From contig CM055100.1 of NCBI GenBank assembly GCA_029204225.1, positions 30,068,149 through 30,132,148 of the forward strand: DNA of 64,000 nt. The letters are read 5' to 3'. A program made the translations under genes and the position numbers. Each line of letters starts with the position of its first letter. The first letter of the stretch is position 1. Shown here piece by piece: positions 22,566 to 32,984 of the stretch. The notes beneath the pieces were generated by a model. That model saw nothing but the letters and a program-made list of their open reading frames with translations, searched no databases and was not told the DNA's origin. The stretch is from Diphasiastrum complanatum. Lineage: Eukaryota > Streptophyta > Lycopodiopsida > Lycopodiales > Lycopodiaceae.

Positions 22566-23777
22566 GTTTTAGAATGACCTTCCTTCCCACAAGCGATACA
22601 CCAAACATTGGCGTTAAGCTTCGTTTTTTTTCGTTTGGCTTTAACGTCAGACATCTGGACTTTTAAATCACTCATTTTTTTAATGGATCCATCTTTTTGG
22701 ATTTCTCCATTCTTTTCTTTCTATCTGAATTCCTACTCTTTGATTTCCTATAAGAAGATTCTTCTTCCGATGAAGAAGAATAAGATGAATAATCTAAAGA
22801 CTCTTCCTCATCTGCTGAATCAGATTCCGATTCAGACTCAGTAGATGATTCAGATTCTTCTGTACGTTTCAATTTATGCTCTTTTTCTCTCATTCCTCCG
22901 TCTTCGAGAAATTTGAGAAAATTCGTAATTTTCGACAGAGGCAATGACATCTTCCAAAAAGGTCATGAATCTCTGTCAACAATAACGATCCATTTTCTTA
23001 GGCAAGCCACCCAAGAACCATTCGTTTTGCATAGGAACCGGATACTGGGCTCCTAATTTTTCTATTAAATTTTTAACTCTACAAGTATACTTTCTAAGTG
23101 ATTCCTTTGCCTTTCTACAACGTGCCAATAAATCTAGTGGAGTATCCTATCTCCCTAAACTGCTTAAGGAATGATGCTTTCAAAGCGTTCCAAGTATATA
23201 CCGTTTCCGGTACTAATTGTCTGTACCAAATCCTAGCCTGCTTTTACAGAAGACCTGGCAAAATTCTAACTTTATCCTCGTCTGTGTGTTATTTATTTGC
23301 TATAGTAATAGATTCAAACTGAGACAAATAACTGTCCGGATCTTCAGACGATGATCCCTTAAAGAAATCATATCTGATTTTGGTAGATGTGGGTGGCGTT
23401 GGATTTTCCATATTATTAGGTGGTGAACTAGGAGGACTAGGAAGACTAGGAGGATCGGAATCTAGACTACGTTCAAATGATGGTTTTGATGAAGAAGGTT
23501 TTGATCCTGAACTTGGTTCGGAAGTGGAATCAAACGAATCTGATTCTGATGAGTCTGTAGAACTTGGTGTTTTAACGGACCTTTTCTCAAATGAATCTAC
23601 AAACACTGTAGTAGCGTTTAGAAGATCGTTAAACACTTCAGGTGTTAATCTTGCTTTAACTGGCAAATTTTGCAAATTCTACAAATACAAATCTCTAGAT
23701 TTCCTATATGCTTCTAATCGTTGTGCATGCTCTAAACGTTTTCGTTCAATAGTTGCTTGAGAGTGTGTTCTTGGCAT
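22566..23777 (-). pseudogene. Gy-2 gag, interrupted by stops and cut within its zinc knuckle
   Basis: Seen on the reverse strand: ATG at 23,777 (MPRTHSQATIERKRLEHAQR), a stop after 32 codons with the frame then continuing, a Ser/Pro-rich region (SSTDSSESDSFDSTSE), and the Gag core start YDFFKGSSSEDPDSYLSQFE. The core then carries stops and shifts (IWYRQLV, WNAFKASFLKQFRE). A strongly acidic-Ser region (about 22,760-22,870) precedes the knuckle CIACGKEGH, whose last Cys is missing because the sequence jumps straight into reverse transcriptase. The ATG is chosen because it is the first after the primer site and starts a homologous N-terminus. The element is non-functional. Confidence 0.8.
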
Positions 23778-23842
23778 GCGTTACATGAAAAATATTCGTA
23801 GACTTAATACACTTAAAAATATCACAAAAGATGAAATTCATC

Positions 23843-23860
23843 TCCCCGGCAACGGTGCCA
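23843..23860 (-). other. tRNA-Asp primer-binding site of Gy-2
   Basis: Reverse strand TGGCACCGTTGCCGGGGA matches the tRNA-Asp complement at 17 of 18 positions, five bases after the LTR terminus CCACCACA. Confidence 0.85.
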
Positions 23861-23865
23861 AATTA

Positions 23866-24351
23866 TGTGGTGGCCTAGTCGTTATAGATTTTCACAAAAT
23901 CAATGAATTAAGTAGTATAAAAGGTTTGATCGTTCCCCAAGAGAGAGAGTAATCTCTTCTTTTGTATGATAAGTGTATGTAAGAAGGTGAATTGAATGTG
24001 ATGCGTAATATTCACAATGAATACAACAACGACATATCTGGTTATCCAAATATATTTAGGTAAATTGGCATCCAAAAACACCAATGGTGAAACGATTTGG
24101 TCAAGGTCTGTGATTATAAATGTTACTTTATCTTCCAGGCTCTTAGGATAACAATAAGCAATCAGATCAAACAACAACTAGAAAACAGATTCATCAAACA
24201 GAATTGAATTGGCTAATGATTTCTCTTAATTGTACACAAAGAATTAGTTCTTATCATAGGAAGCAAACAGAACAGAGTATCAGACAAGTTCGTTATCTGA
24301 ATACATAGCTCATTCAGAATTAAAAGAAGTTCTACTTGTGGTTATGACAGC
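23866..24351 (-). repeat. Gy-2 5' LTR, downstream part (split by Gy-4)
   Basis: Aligns to the right-hand part of the isolated LTR at 5341-6159. It is interrupted at 24,351 by the insertion of Gy-4 and resumes at 36,361 after the duplicated ACAGC. Confidence 0.9.
24347..24351. repeat. Target-site duplication (left) of Gy-4
   Basis: ACAGC here is repeated at 36,356-36,360. Removing Gy-4 and one ACAGC restores a continuous Gy-2 LTR. Confidence 0.95.
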
Positions 24352-25111
24352 TGTTGGAGGGTTTGCGAATCCCAAGGCAACCCTAACCCTAGTTAATAAG
24401 TGAGAGGGATTTGGCACCCTGCGTGTGTAAGTCCAACCCGATGATCACACAGTTATTTGATTGATTAGTTAAAAGTTAATAAAGGACTTTAGGCCTTTTT
24501 GCGGGACTTTTAATGTCGCAGGGCCTAAAGGTCAAGTTAGTGAATAAAGTTGGGTTTCCCTCCAATTTTGATGGTTCCCACACTTTTTTAAATTTGAATA
24601 AAAAGAGAGGCAAGATTGGACCAATAGGATTCAGAGGCCAGGGTCCTCCTCTCTACTATAAAAAAGGACCAACTCGAGTTGTTCCTCATGTCTATTTCCT
24701 CATTTCAATAAAGCATATTGGTTCTCTTTAGAAATGGATTGATGAATGTCCTTGCTCTTCCTCTCTTTTCCTCCATTTCTCATGCTTTCTTTGGTATTTT
24801 CTAATTGTTGGATTTGATCATTATTGGGATTGCTATTTCTTATGCTTTTTGTGAGAGAGAAAGGGAGAGAGAGAAAAGTAAGTTTCTATCATTATTGTAA
24901 ATTTAGGGTTAATGGAAGTAGGGTTAATGGATGTAGTGTTAATGCTTAGTATTAATGGATGTTAGTGTTAGATCCTCCATTCATGTTGAAATTAGAACTA
25001 TACTATCACTCTCATGGAAACGAACCTCCGCGTGACAACTAACTTCGTCTCTTTGATGCTAGATTGACTAGATCTTGGATTCAGGTTAGGAAAAGAAAGA
25101 AACCCACTACA
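24352..25111 (+). repeat. Gy-4 5' LTR
   Basis: Runs TGTTGGAGGG to CCCACTACA. It contains a CCAAT-like box (24,619-24,626), a TATA box (ACTATAAAAAAGG, 24,655-24,667) and AATAAAG (24,707-24,713), so transcription would start near 24,690. Confidence 0.95.
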
Positions 25112-25115
25112 ATTT

Positions 25116-25133
25116 TGGCGCCGTTGCCGGGAA
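25116..25133 (+). other. tRNA-Asp primer-binding site of Gy-4
   Basis: TGGCGCCGTTGCCGGGAA matches the complement of plant tRNA-Asp at 17 of 18 positions, four bases after the LTR. Confidence 0.95.
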
Positions 25134-25389
25134 GCTACGCCAATTTTTCAGTTTGCAGCATGTTTGGCTGATGGTTAGCTTGCATTAGGCATCTTGTCGT
25201 GGTATGAATAGTGTTAAAACTGCATTGTAGGGTTAGTTTGGGATTGATTTTGCTAGATTTTGAGTGGATTCGCCTGTTTGAAATCTAATCTGATTATTAA
25301 ACAGGGAAAGCTATTCAGATCACTAATCTTAAGATCCATTTGGATCTGAGATATCAAAGAAAATAACAAAAATTGGTCAAATATGTCAA

Positions 25390-26010
25390 ATTTGGTCAAA
25401 AAGAGACAAAAAGCGTCATCAGAGCCCAGAACTTTTTACCCTCTTTTAGAAAACCTTCGCCGAGTTGCAGACACCTTCGGTTTTATTTACAGAACCTTCA
25501 GTTTGAAGGGCGAAGAATAGTTCCCAGCAGATTTCCAGAAACATCAGAAAAACCACCAAAAAACACCAAAAATTATCAAAATCCTAAAAAATACAAAAAA
25601 AGAACCTTCGCCCAATTCATTGTGCTTAGATGTGATTCAGATCTATCTACTGCCAGGTCGGCGAAGAATAATACCAAAAATAGAAAGGTTATCAAAGGAT
25701 CAGTTGTCATATTGTCATATTTTTGCCAAAAAGTCACTTTTTTGCAAAATTACCAGTATTACTCTTGATCCTTCGCGATCAGATAAAAAAAATCTTGATT
25801 TTTACTCTCGTCAAATCACAAAAATTGTATTTTCTTGTGTCAGAAACCTTCGTCCGGTTGTCCATAATTTTATCTGTGTCAGATCTTCCATATGAGAAAT
25901 CGGCAGAGGTTATTTCCCAAGAAATTGCCAAAAAAGTGTTCAGAGAGTTTTTATCCCAAAATAGCATTGTTGAACCTTCACCGAGTCAACCTTCGTCTAG
26001 ATAACCTTCG
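25390..26010 (+). repeat. Gy-4 leader with dispersed ACCTTCGCC motifs
   Basis: About eleven copies of ACCTTCGCC-like words or their reverse (GGCGAAG), at roughly 25,453, 25,478, 25,499, 25,517, 25,601, 25,670, 25,769, 25,846, 25,973, 25,988 and 26,003. Spacing is irregular and intervening sequence is unrelated and A-rich. Small ORFs here are not believed. Confidence 0.75.
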
Positions 26011-26256
26011 CCAGTCCTATTTTTAGTTTCTGATTTTCCAGATCAAGTCTCTATCAAAATTTGGATCAGATCTGATATATTCTGAATTGGACTCTGAGAG
26101 ATTTATCATTTTTGAGAAGTATTGATTGATCGAATTTTGGGTAGTTTTTCATCATATAGAATTAGATTCTTGAAAAGTGGAATAGAGCTAGCAGATCTAA
26201 TCTGAGATAGTTTTTGGAAAAATCTATATCCAATCACATTATCAATTTGATCTAAA

Positions 26257-27600
26257 TGGCTGCCCTTGGAGGTGCTCTACAGGAGGTCAATCCAATTATT
26301 GTTAGAAGAGCATTCCGTTTTACCCAAATGTAATGGATTAACAGATCCAGTTCGATTTCTTCATATCTATGCTGAATCTTTTGAGGTCTATGGTGAGATT
26401 TATCCTCAAGATAAACTTAAGTTGTTTTCTATGGCCTTAATAGGCACAGCACAAGATTGGTACTATAACCAAGATGAAACTAAGCGTACAGATTGGGAGG
26501 TTGTTAAACAAGCCCTTATCACACGGTTCAAACCGTGGAAGTTTATGGAAGACTCTTTCCTACTTTTAAGTAAAATTAAAATGGGAAAGTGGAAAATGGT
26601 TCGAGATTACATCGAAAGGGTGAAACGTCTTAGATCTGAATGTGAGCCTGAGCAGATTAATGAAAATGCCATGATTTATGTGGTTTTTGTCAGGTCTACC
26701 TAAACGGATCAGACGTGAACTGAAATGCCATAATGAGTACGCACTTTTGCAAAATGCGATGGACGATGCAATTCGGGAGGAGGATGAAGATTCAGATGAT
26801 GAGCCGAATGTCAGTATGTTGTCTTATACAGCAGGGCAGACTACTACGACATCCACCACTATTGCATCAACGAATGCCAATGCTACTGCAGAAATGATGC
26901 TCAATGAGTTCGAGAAACTTGGGAAGGCCCAACAGAAACAGATGGAAAAGTTGCAGTTGCAATTTAATGAGAAGATCAAAGCATTGGAAAATTTTCACGG
27001 AGAAGCGAACAAGGAACCTGAGAAGTTTGCAAAGACTTTTCCTACCAGGGAAAATGTCTGGTGTTCTATTTGCACAGGAAATCACACAATGAACGAGTGT
27101 CCTCAATTGAAAAAATGAATGGAAATCAGTGTTTGCCATCTGTGTAATTCACCTGACCATGAGACTGCCTTTTGCAACTTCAACCCTCGGATGATTCAGC
27201 AACGGTATGCCCAGATGGGAAATCGAGATCCATAGTATGGAGGCAATCCAGCAGCAAGACTACGACAATCTACTCTTGGATACCCGGAGCGTCTAGCCTT
27301 GCCTGCCCCACCAAAGCACTCCGCTCCTCCTGCCAATTTGATGGAACCAAAACCTTATGGAAGTGCTAAGCAATGGAGCTATGGTAATGATTAGGAAGGT
27401 GGACCTTCAAAACAGTATGCCATTTACGCTGCCGCTCAACAACAAGCCTCGAGAAATTGAACCAGAGCACCACTTGGATGCTTTGCATGTGGAGAAAATC
27501 ACAGAGTTCCAGAATGCCCAAATAAAGAAAAATTTGTACCATTCTATCATGACTGTGGATATGGGCATTGCTATAAAGACTGTCCGGCAAGACCAAAGCC
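26257..27600 (+). pseudogene. Gy-4 gag with an array of four zinc-knuckle-like motifs
   Basis: Seen: ATG at 26,257 with an early frameshift, then the Gag core: FLHIYAESFEVYGE, KLFSMALIGTAQDWYYN, LITRFKPWKF and RDYIERVKRL. A second frameshift near 26,690 leads to FLSGLPKRIRREL, an acidic linker, and a long Gln/Lys helix. Four Cys/His clusters follow: CSICTGNHTMNEC (CX2CX3HX4C), CHLCNSPDHETAFC (CX2CX4HX4C), CFACGENHRVPEC (CX2CX3HX4C) and CGYGHCYKDC. Frames change between clusters and a stop lies between the first two. Known: Gag packages the RNA and knuckles bind it. The unusual three-residue spacing recurs in Gy-5 Gag. Confidence 0.85.
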
Positions 27601-27965
27601 ACCACCAGCTACAGCACCTGTAAATTTGATAACAATCAAGCAAGGATCGGTAGCTCATAATAAACCAAGTGCACCTTTGATGGTGGTCACCAGAGCACAA
27701 AAGCAAAAAGAACCAGTAGTGGATTCAGTACCTGCTGATTCTATACCATTGAATGATACACCAACAACATCGGAAGTTTATCCAAATCTTAATGCAGAAA
27801 AATGAAGATATCAAGATATGAGACAGTGGATTAAGCATCTGCAAGAAGAAGAGGAACTTGAAGCTGCTGAAGTAATAGCTGAAGTTCGGTCTTCACCATT
27901 GCAGCCTTCAAAAAATTTATGTACGGATATGAATGATTAATTACATTATCACAAAGAACCCTTCA

Positions 27966-28520
27966 AGATGATGGAATCGGAAGCACCGCATACAAAATTA
28001 CTCATGAATATTTTGTCTAGCAAGATCAAGGTTTCATTGGGAGAGCTCCTAAAGTTGGTGCCAAAAGCAAAAGAAGTCTTAGCGCAAAAGTTAGCTCAAG
28101 AAGAATCAGAAGACCATCAAGAGCCTCTCTTTTGTGTTGGATTTGAAGAATTTAACGATGTACTACATGTTGGAGCAGCTTGGGAAAGTGAACAAAAGAA
28201 TATCACTTTGCCAATACAACATAGACAATTTTCTAAAGAAACAGCCGTGATAGACGGCGGTTCAGGAGTTAACCTGATTGTTACAAAGCTATGTACAAAA
28301 TGGGGCCTTACAAAAACTAAGCCTGCTACTTTTGCTATTAAGCTAGCTGATCAAACGACGGTTCGTCCATGAGGAATGGTGGAAGATATACTGTCAGAAT
28401 TGCAGGAGTACAATTCGTCATTACTTTCATCGTGATGGACTTACCAGAAGCACCAAATGTCTACCGAGTTCTTTTAAGACGTCCACGGTTACGAGTTGCG
28501 CAAGTAATTCATAACTAGGC
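27966..28520 (+). pseudogene. Gy-4 pre-protease region and aspartic protease
   Basis: Seen: an open frame at 27,968-28,372 (134 codons) with a basic/acidic N-terminal part, then FSKETAVIDGGSGVNLIV. IDGGSGVNLI is the active-site segment of plant Gypsy proteases of this group (Asp retained, G-G-S-G after it). ADQTTVRP and then a stop interrupt the domain; its remainder (FIVMDLPEAPNVY-type) continues in other frames to about 28,520. Known: the enzyme cleaves the Gag-Pol polyprotein. It lies between the Gag knuckles and reverse transcriptase as expected for Ty3/Gypsy. Confidence 0.75.
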
Positions 28521-28586
28521 AAAATCACTTTTGAAAATCGTAAACGTGTAGTTAAAATTGATCCTACGACTTGGACTATCAAGCCA

Positions 28587-29006
28587 GTGGTTCAAAAAGC
28601 GGATGACGATTCATCAACAACGGATCACACTTGTGATCGACCAGAGAAAAAATTAGGAGTTCACTACAATTCTCAAACGGATACTGTCAATTGGAATGAA
28701 GCTCTTGCAACAATTGATTGTACAGCAAGATATATATGTCAACAAGATATTCAATCAGAGATGAGCGAGATTGCCTTGTTAGATCGAACTTTGGATACGC
28801 CAATCACATTTCCACTAAATGTGTTGAGTGTAGCTTGGATATCAATGAAACCTATACCAGATCCAATTGAGGATGATCTCATACCAATGAGCCATGTCTT
28901 AACTTATGATGACAATGCAGAACTTATGGATGAACAGATTCTACATCATATGGATCCGACCAGATTTGGAGTGCGTAATGTTCTTGATGAACCAACAATC
29001 AAATAG
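28587..29006 (+). pseudogene. Gy-4 protease to reverse transcriptase linker
   Basis: A 139-codon frame without catalytic motifs (DTPITFPLNVLSVAW, DDLIPMSHVLTYDDNAEL). Its place between protease and RT suggests the polyprotein linker, commonly long in this group. It ends at a stop, and the next frame opens at 29,142. Confidence 0.55.
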
Positions 29007-29141
29007 CCCAAAGTAGTTATATTGAAGGGAGACAGGATGACAGGTTCGATGACGAAGAAACAAGCAAAGCAACATTATAATACGGTCTTGAAATGAAAAA
29101 ATCCCCCTCAAAAGATTGATTTAAAGGAACTGCCACCTCTA

Positions 29142-30428
29142 TTGGATAAAGACAAAGGAAAAGTCAAGAATGCTTCTTCAAGTCAGATCTCCAGCAAGAC
29201 ATCATCATCTAGGAAGTCTTCACCTAAGAAGAAAGATTTATCATCCCGGAAGTCATCACCTCCACGATCAATTCTTGCTAAGAAGACTAAACGAAGATCC
29301 AAGACAAGTCATTTTGAAAAAGAACAAGCAAATGTAGTCCAACATGATATGCCAGAGCATTTTAAACGTTATACACTGGATGATGTGGTTATCATGTTAC
29401 CTAAAGCACATCGTGAACCTGAAGAACGCATGCCGGAATCTAAAGAGATTTACGATGGACCAGCTAGGATGCAGCCAATGAATCTTGCAGAACCAGGAGA
29501 ACCCAAAAAGATTGTACAAGTGGGATCACAACTTACTCCTGAACAGTATCAAGCACTCTGTTTGCTACTTATTAAGTATCAAGATTGTTTTGCATGGACT
29601 TATCAAGATTTGAAGGGTATTCCGACATCAGTCATTGAACATACCATACCTTTAGTACCTGATGCAGTACTAAAGGATACAAAGTTCTATCGTTGTAATC
29701 CTAATGTGGCAGATCTGATAAAGAAAGAACTTCAGAGATTGCTTGACGCCGATTTCATTTATGAGATCGAGCATACCGAATAGATTTCACCGATTGTCAT
29801 TGTTTCTAAGAAAAATGGGAAATTGCGAATCTGTGTGAATCTCAAAGCATTGAATAAAGTGACACAGAAGGATCACTTTTCGTTATCTTTTACTGAAAGC
29901 ATTTTGGATCGCCTTGCTGGAGCGGAAGCTTATAGTTTCCTGGATGGATTTAGTGGTTACAACCAGGTTAAGATTGCACCTGCCGATCGCCACAAAACTG
30001 CTTTTGCAACAGAATGGGACACCTATGCTTACAAAGTAATGTCGTTTGGACTCTATAATGCACCAAGTTCATTCCAAAGAGTGATGCAATTTTCCTTTAA
30101 AGATTATTTGCAAAAATTTCTTGAAATTTATTTGGACGACTTGGGAGTTCATAGTACAGATACAGACCACCTGGATCGATTGGAGAAAGTCTTTGAAAGA
30201 TGCCGCAAATATCAGATTTCACTAAATCCAGAAGAATGCCAGATATGGGTTTTTCACGGAGTGGTGCTTGGACATGTGATATCAAGACATGGTATTGCCA
30301 CCGAATATTCTAAGATCAAAGTTATTGTGAAATTGCCACCGCCAACAACAATTCGAGGAGTTTATGTGTTTATGGGTCATGCGAACTACTATCGAATTTT
30401 TATTATCTTCTTTGCGGATTTAGCATGA
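29142..30428 (+). pseudogene. Gy-4 reverse transcriptase
   Basis: Seen: 213 codons of Ser/Lys-rich linker and RT entry (LTPEQYQALCLLLIKYQDCF, DLKGIPTSVIEHTIPL, LIKKELQRLLDADFIYEI), then one stop at 29,781, then a 201-codon frame with ISPIVIVSKKNGKLRICVN, DGFSGYNQVKIAP, KTAFATEW, MSFGLYNAPSSFQRVM and the catalytic LEIYLDDLGVHS. The YLDD Asp pair is present. One nonsense change near the start of the palm therefore separates two well-kept halves. The second frame ends at a TGA after FFADLA, where the thumb passes into RNase H. Known: it copies element RNA into DNA in the particle. Confidence 0.9.
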
Positions 30429-30935
30429 CCTATATACAAATTAACTATTGTTCCTATCTGGACAGTAGAGCATTAGAAGCCTTTGAAAAGTTAAAAAAAG
30501 CATTATCTTCAACACCAATACTGCGTTCTCCATATTGGACATTAGAGTTTTATGCTCATATGGACGCCTCAAAATACGCCATTGGATCAGTTTTGACGCA
30601 GCCAGGTGACTATAAGAAGGATTATCCTATACGATTTGCAAGCAGACAACTTACAGATCCAGACAAGAATTATTCAACAACAGAACGTGAAGCGCTAGTC
30701 ATGATTTTTTCTGTTTGGAATTTTCATCACTATCTCATGGAAACGCACTTTGCATTTTATACGGATCATCAACCGTTACTTTACTTGGTAAATAAGACGT
30801 GTAATATTGGACGTATTGCAAGACGGTTATTATTATTGACTGAATTTGACTTTTGAATTGTGGTCAGAAAGGGGAAGCAACATTATCTAGCCGATCACGT
30901 TTCACGAATTGAATCTGCACCTAGGACAACCGAAT
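30425..30935 (+). pseudogene. Gy-4 RNase H
   Basis: Seen: ALEAFEKLKKALSSTPIL, then EFYAHMDASKYAIGSVLTQ (first Asp), FASRQL, KNYSTTEREALVMIF (Glu), FYTDHQPLLYLV (second Asp), then a stop at 30,854 followed in frame by a YLADHVSRIES tail. The D-E-D residues are intact. Known: it removes RNA from the RNA-DNA hybrid. It starts four bases before the RT frame ends, in another frame, so a frameshift separates RT and RNase H. Confidence 0.88.
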
Positions 30936-32160
30936 GACTCTTTGACAAAAGTACAGAAAAGACAATTGATTCACAAGGCTCAACCTTATCAATTAATTGC
31001 AGGACAATTGTATCGTCGTGGATCAGATAATATTTTCCGAAGATGTGTTTTACCACATGAAGTACCAGATCTAATCATGTTTTCACATGATGGCATGGGT
31101 GGAGGACACTTCTCTACAGATATTACTGTTCGCAAACTTTTGCAATCCGGTTGTTGGTGGCCTACGCTTCATAAGGACACAGAAAGTATTATTCAGACAT
31201 GTGATGTCTGCCAACAAGCACGACGGCCTACTCGACAGAATTATGAACCCTTACATCCGGTTTTATAGCAAGCACCATTTGAAAAATGGGGACTAGATTA
31301 TGTTAGTCCTATTCATCCCGCTACTCAAGAATCTCAGGCTTGTTACATTATCGTTGCAACTGATTATATGACCAAGTGAGTTGAAGCCAAAGCTGTCAAA
31401 GTAGCTGATGTGAAATCTACAGGTAAGATTCTATATGAAAATATTATAATCAGATTTGGATGTCCGATCGAAATTGTCAGTGATTGGGGTACACACTTTG
31501 TTAATCAAACAATAAAGTGTTTATTGGAAGATTTTTTTGTTATACACAGATTTAGTACTCCCTATTATCCCAGAGAGAATGGCCAAGCTAAATCTTCCAA
31601 TAAGATTCTCTGCACCATTTTGACAAAGACAGTTGAAGCGAGTCGGTCTGATTGGGGACATAAACTGTATGCAGCATTATGGGCATTCGGAATTGCTTAC
31701 AAAAATAGTACAAATCAAACACCTTTTCAACTGGTTAATGTTCAAGATGCTGTTATGCCAATTGAATTTTTAATCTCATCTTTACGCATAGCAGCAACAG
31801 AACGATTAAATGATGATCGGTCTTTACAACTTCGCCACGATGCGTTGCACAAATTATGTGAAACCCAATTGATGGAAGTTCATGCCTTAGCAACAGAGAA
31901 AGCTTGCCGCAAGGCATGGCACGATCGGCGATTGCATAAGAAAGATCTAGAAGCAGGAGATCTTGCATTGATGTACAAAACCAAGCTGATTTAAGAGTAA
32001 GCTGAAGTTTACTGGGGAAGGCCCGTATAAAGTGAAGGAAATCTTGAACTATGGCGCAATAATTCTTGAGCACTTGGATGGGAAACGATTTGATACTCTG
32101 GTAAATGACAACCGATTACGCAAGTTTCGGCAGTCTGCTCCGCCAGTTCAGCAAGCATGA
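30936..32160 (+). pseudogene. Gy-4 integrase, catalytic Glu replaced
   Basis: Seen: an N-terminal zinc-binding segment (HDGMGGGHFSTDI...CDVCQQ), a stop at 31,266, then KWGLDYVSPIHP (first Asp), another stop at 31,378, IVSDWGTHFVN (second Asp), and YYPRENGQAKSSNK, where the third catalytic residue, Glu in NGQAExxN, reads Lys. A long C-terminal helix region follows (ERLNDDRSLQLRHDAL), then a stop at 31,992 and a GPYKVKEILNYGAIILEHL tail ending at TGA 32,158-32,160. Known: integrase joins element DNA to the chromosome. Two nonsense changes and Glu-to-Lys each kill it. No chromodomain is seen, fitting Tat/Athila. Confidence 0.88.
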
Positions 32161-32984
32161 TCTCAATATATTTTTTCATTTTATTTGTTTTCAATTTTTT
32201 GTTTTCTGTATATAATTTGCTGACTTTTTTTGGAAAAAGACAGTTGAAAAAAAAAACAGAAAGAAAGAAAAAATAAGGAAAGACTGATGAGCAAAAGTCA
32301 GGAAGTCATCAGCATAAAGAAATGGAAGCACAATTTTTTTATGGAAAATGACTTAGAAAACCACTGTTTTGGGCCGATTTGGCTAATACAATATCAGAGA
32401 CCTTCGTTGAGCTCTCAGACTGTACATCCACCCTTGATTTATCTAAATTGAGGTGGGCGAAGGTTTCTGACAAGAGAAAATTCAATTTTTAAGTCAGGCA
32501 AATGTTCAGTGATATGCCATTTTGGGAACCTTTGTCGAGCATCATAACGTTATTATGAACCTTCGCCGACCTGCTAGATGATCGTAAATTGTCAAAATTA
32601 GGTTCTCCATAAGTTCAGACTGTGGAAAAAAATATTTATGATAGTACCTGGATGAAGGACCCTCCTGGGCGAAGGTTCATCCTTCGCCAGCCCTGGAAAA
32701 CGTTCACCTGATAGGTTGAGGTCCCTAGAAACCTTCGCCGAGATTTTTATAGCCTATTTTTATAGTACTGTACATGCCTACAAATTTTTGTTTAGAACTG
32801 ATCAGTCCAACTACTATTCAGTGTAATGGACCCACCAAATTCACCTATAAGTTGGCTGAATTTGATTCATTCCTCACTTGTGCTAGCGAAGCTTTTGCAA
32901 ATTTTTCTTGCGACCAAAGCCTTCCAAATTTCCTGCATTGTCTTCTAATACATTCTCACACGGTTATAATTCCTTTCTGTTCAT
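32161..32984 (+). other. Gy-4 spacer after integrase, with ACCTTCGCC motifs
   Basis: Non-coding. At 32,401-32,755 about seven ACCTTCGCC-like words or their reverse (GGCGAAGG) recur, including an inverted pair near 32,670-32,690. These are the same words as in the 5' leader, so the motif flanks the whole gag-pol block on both sides. Confidence 0.7.
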
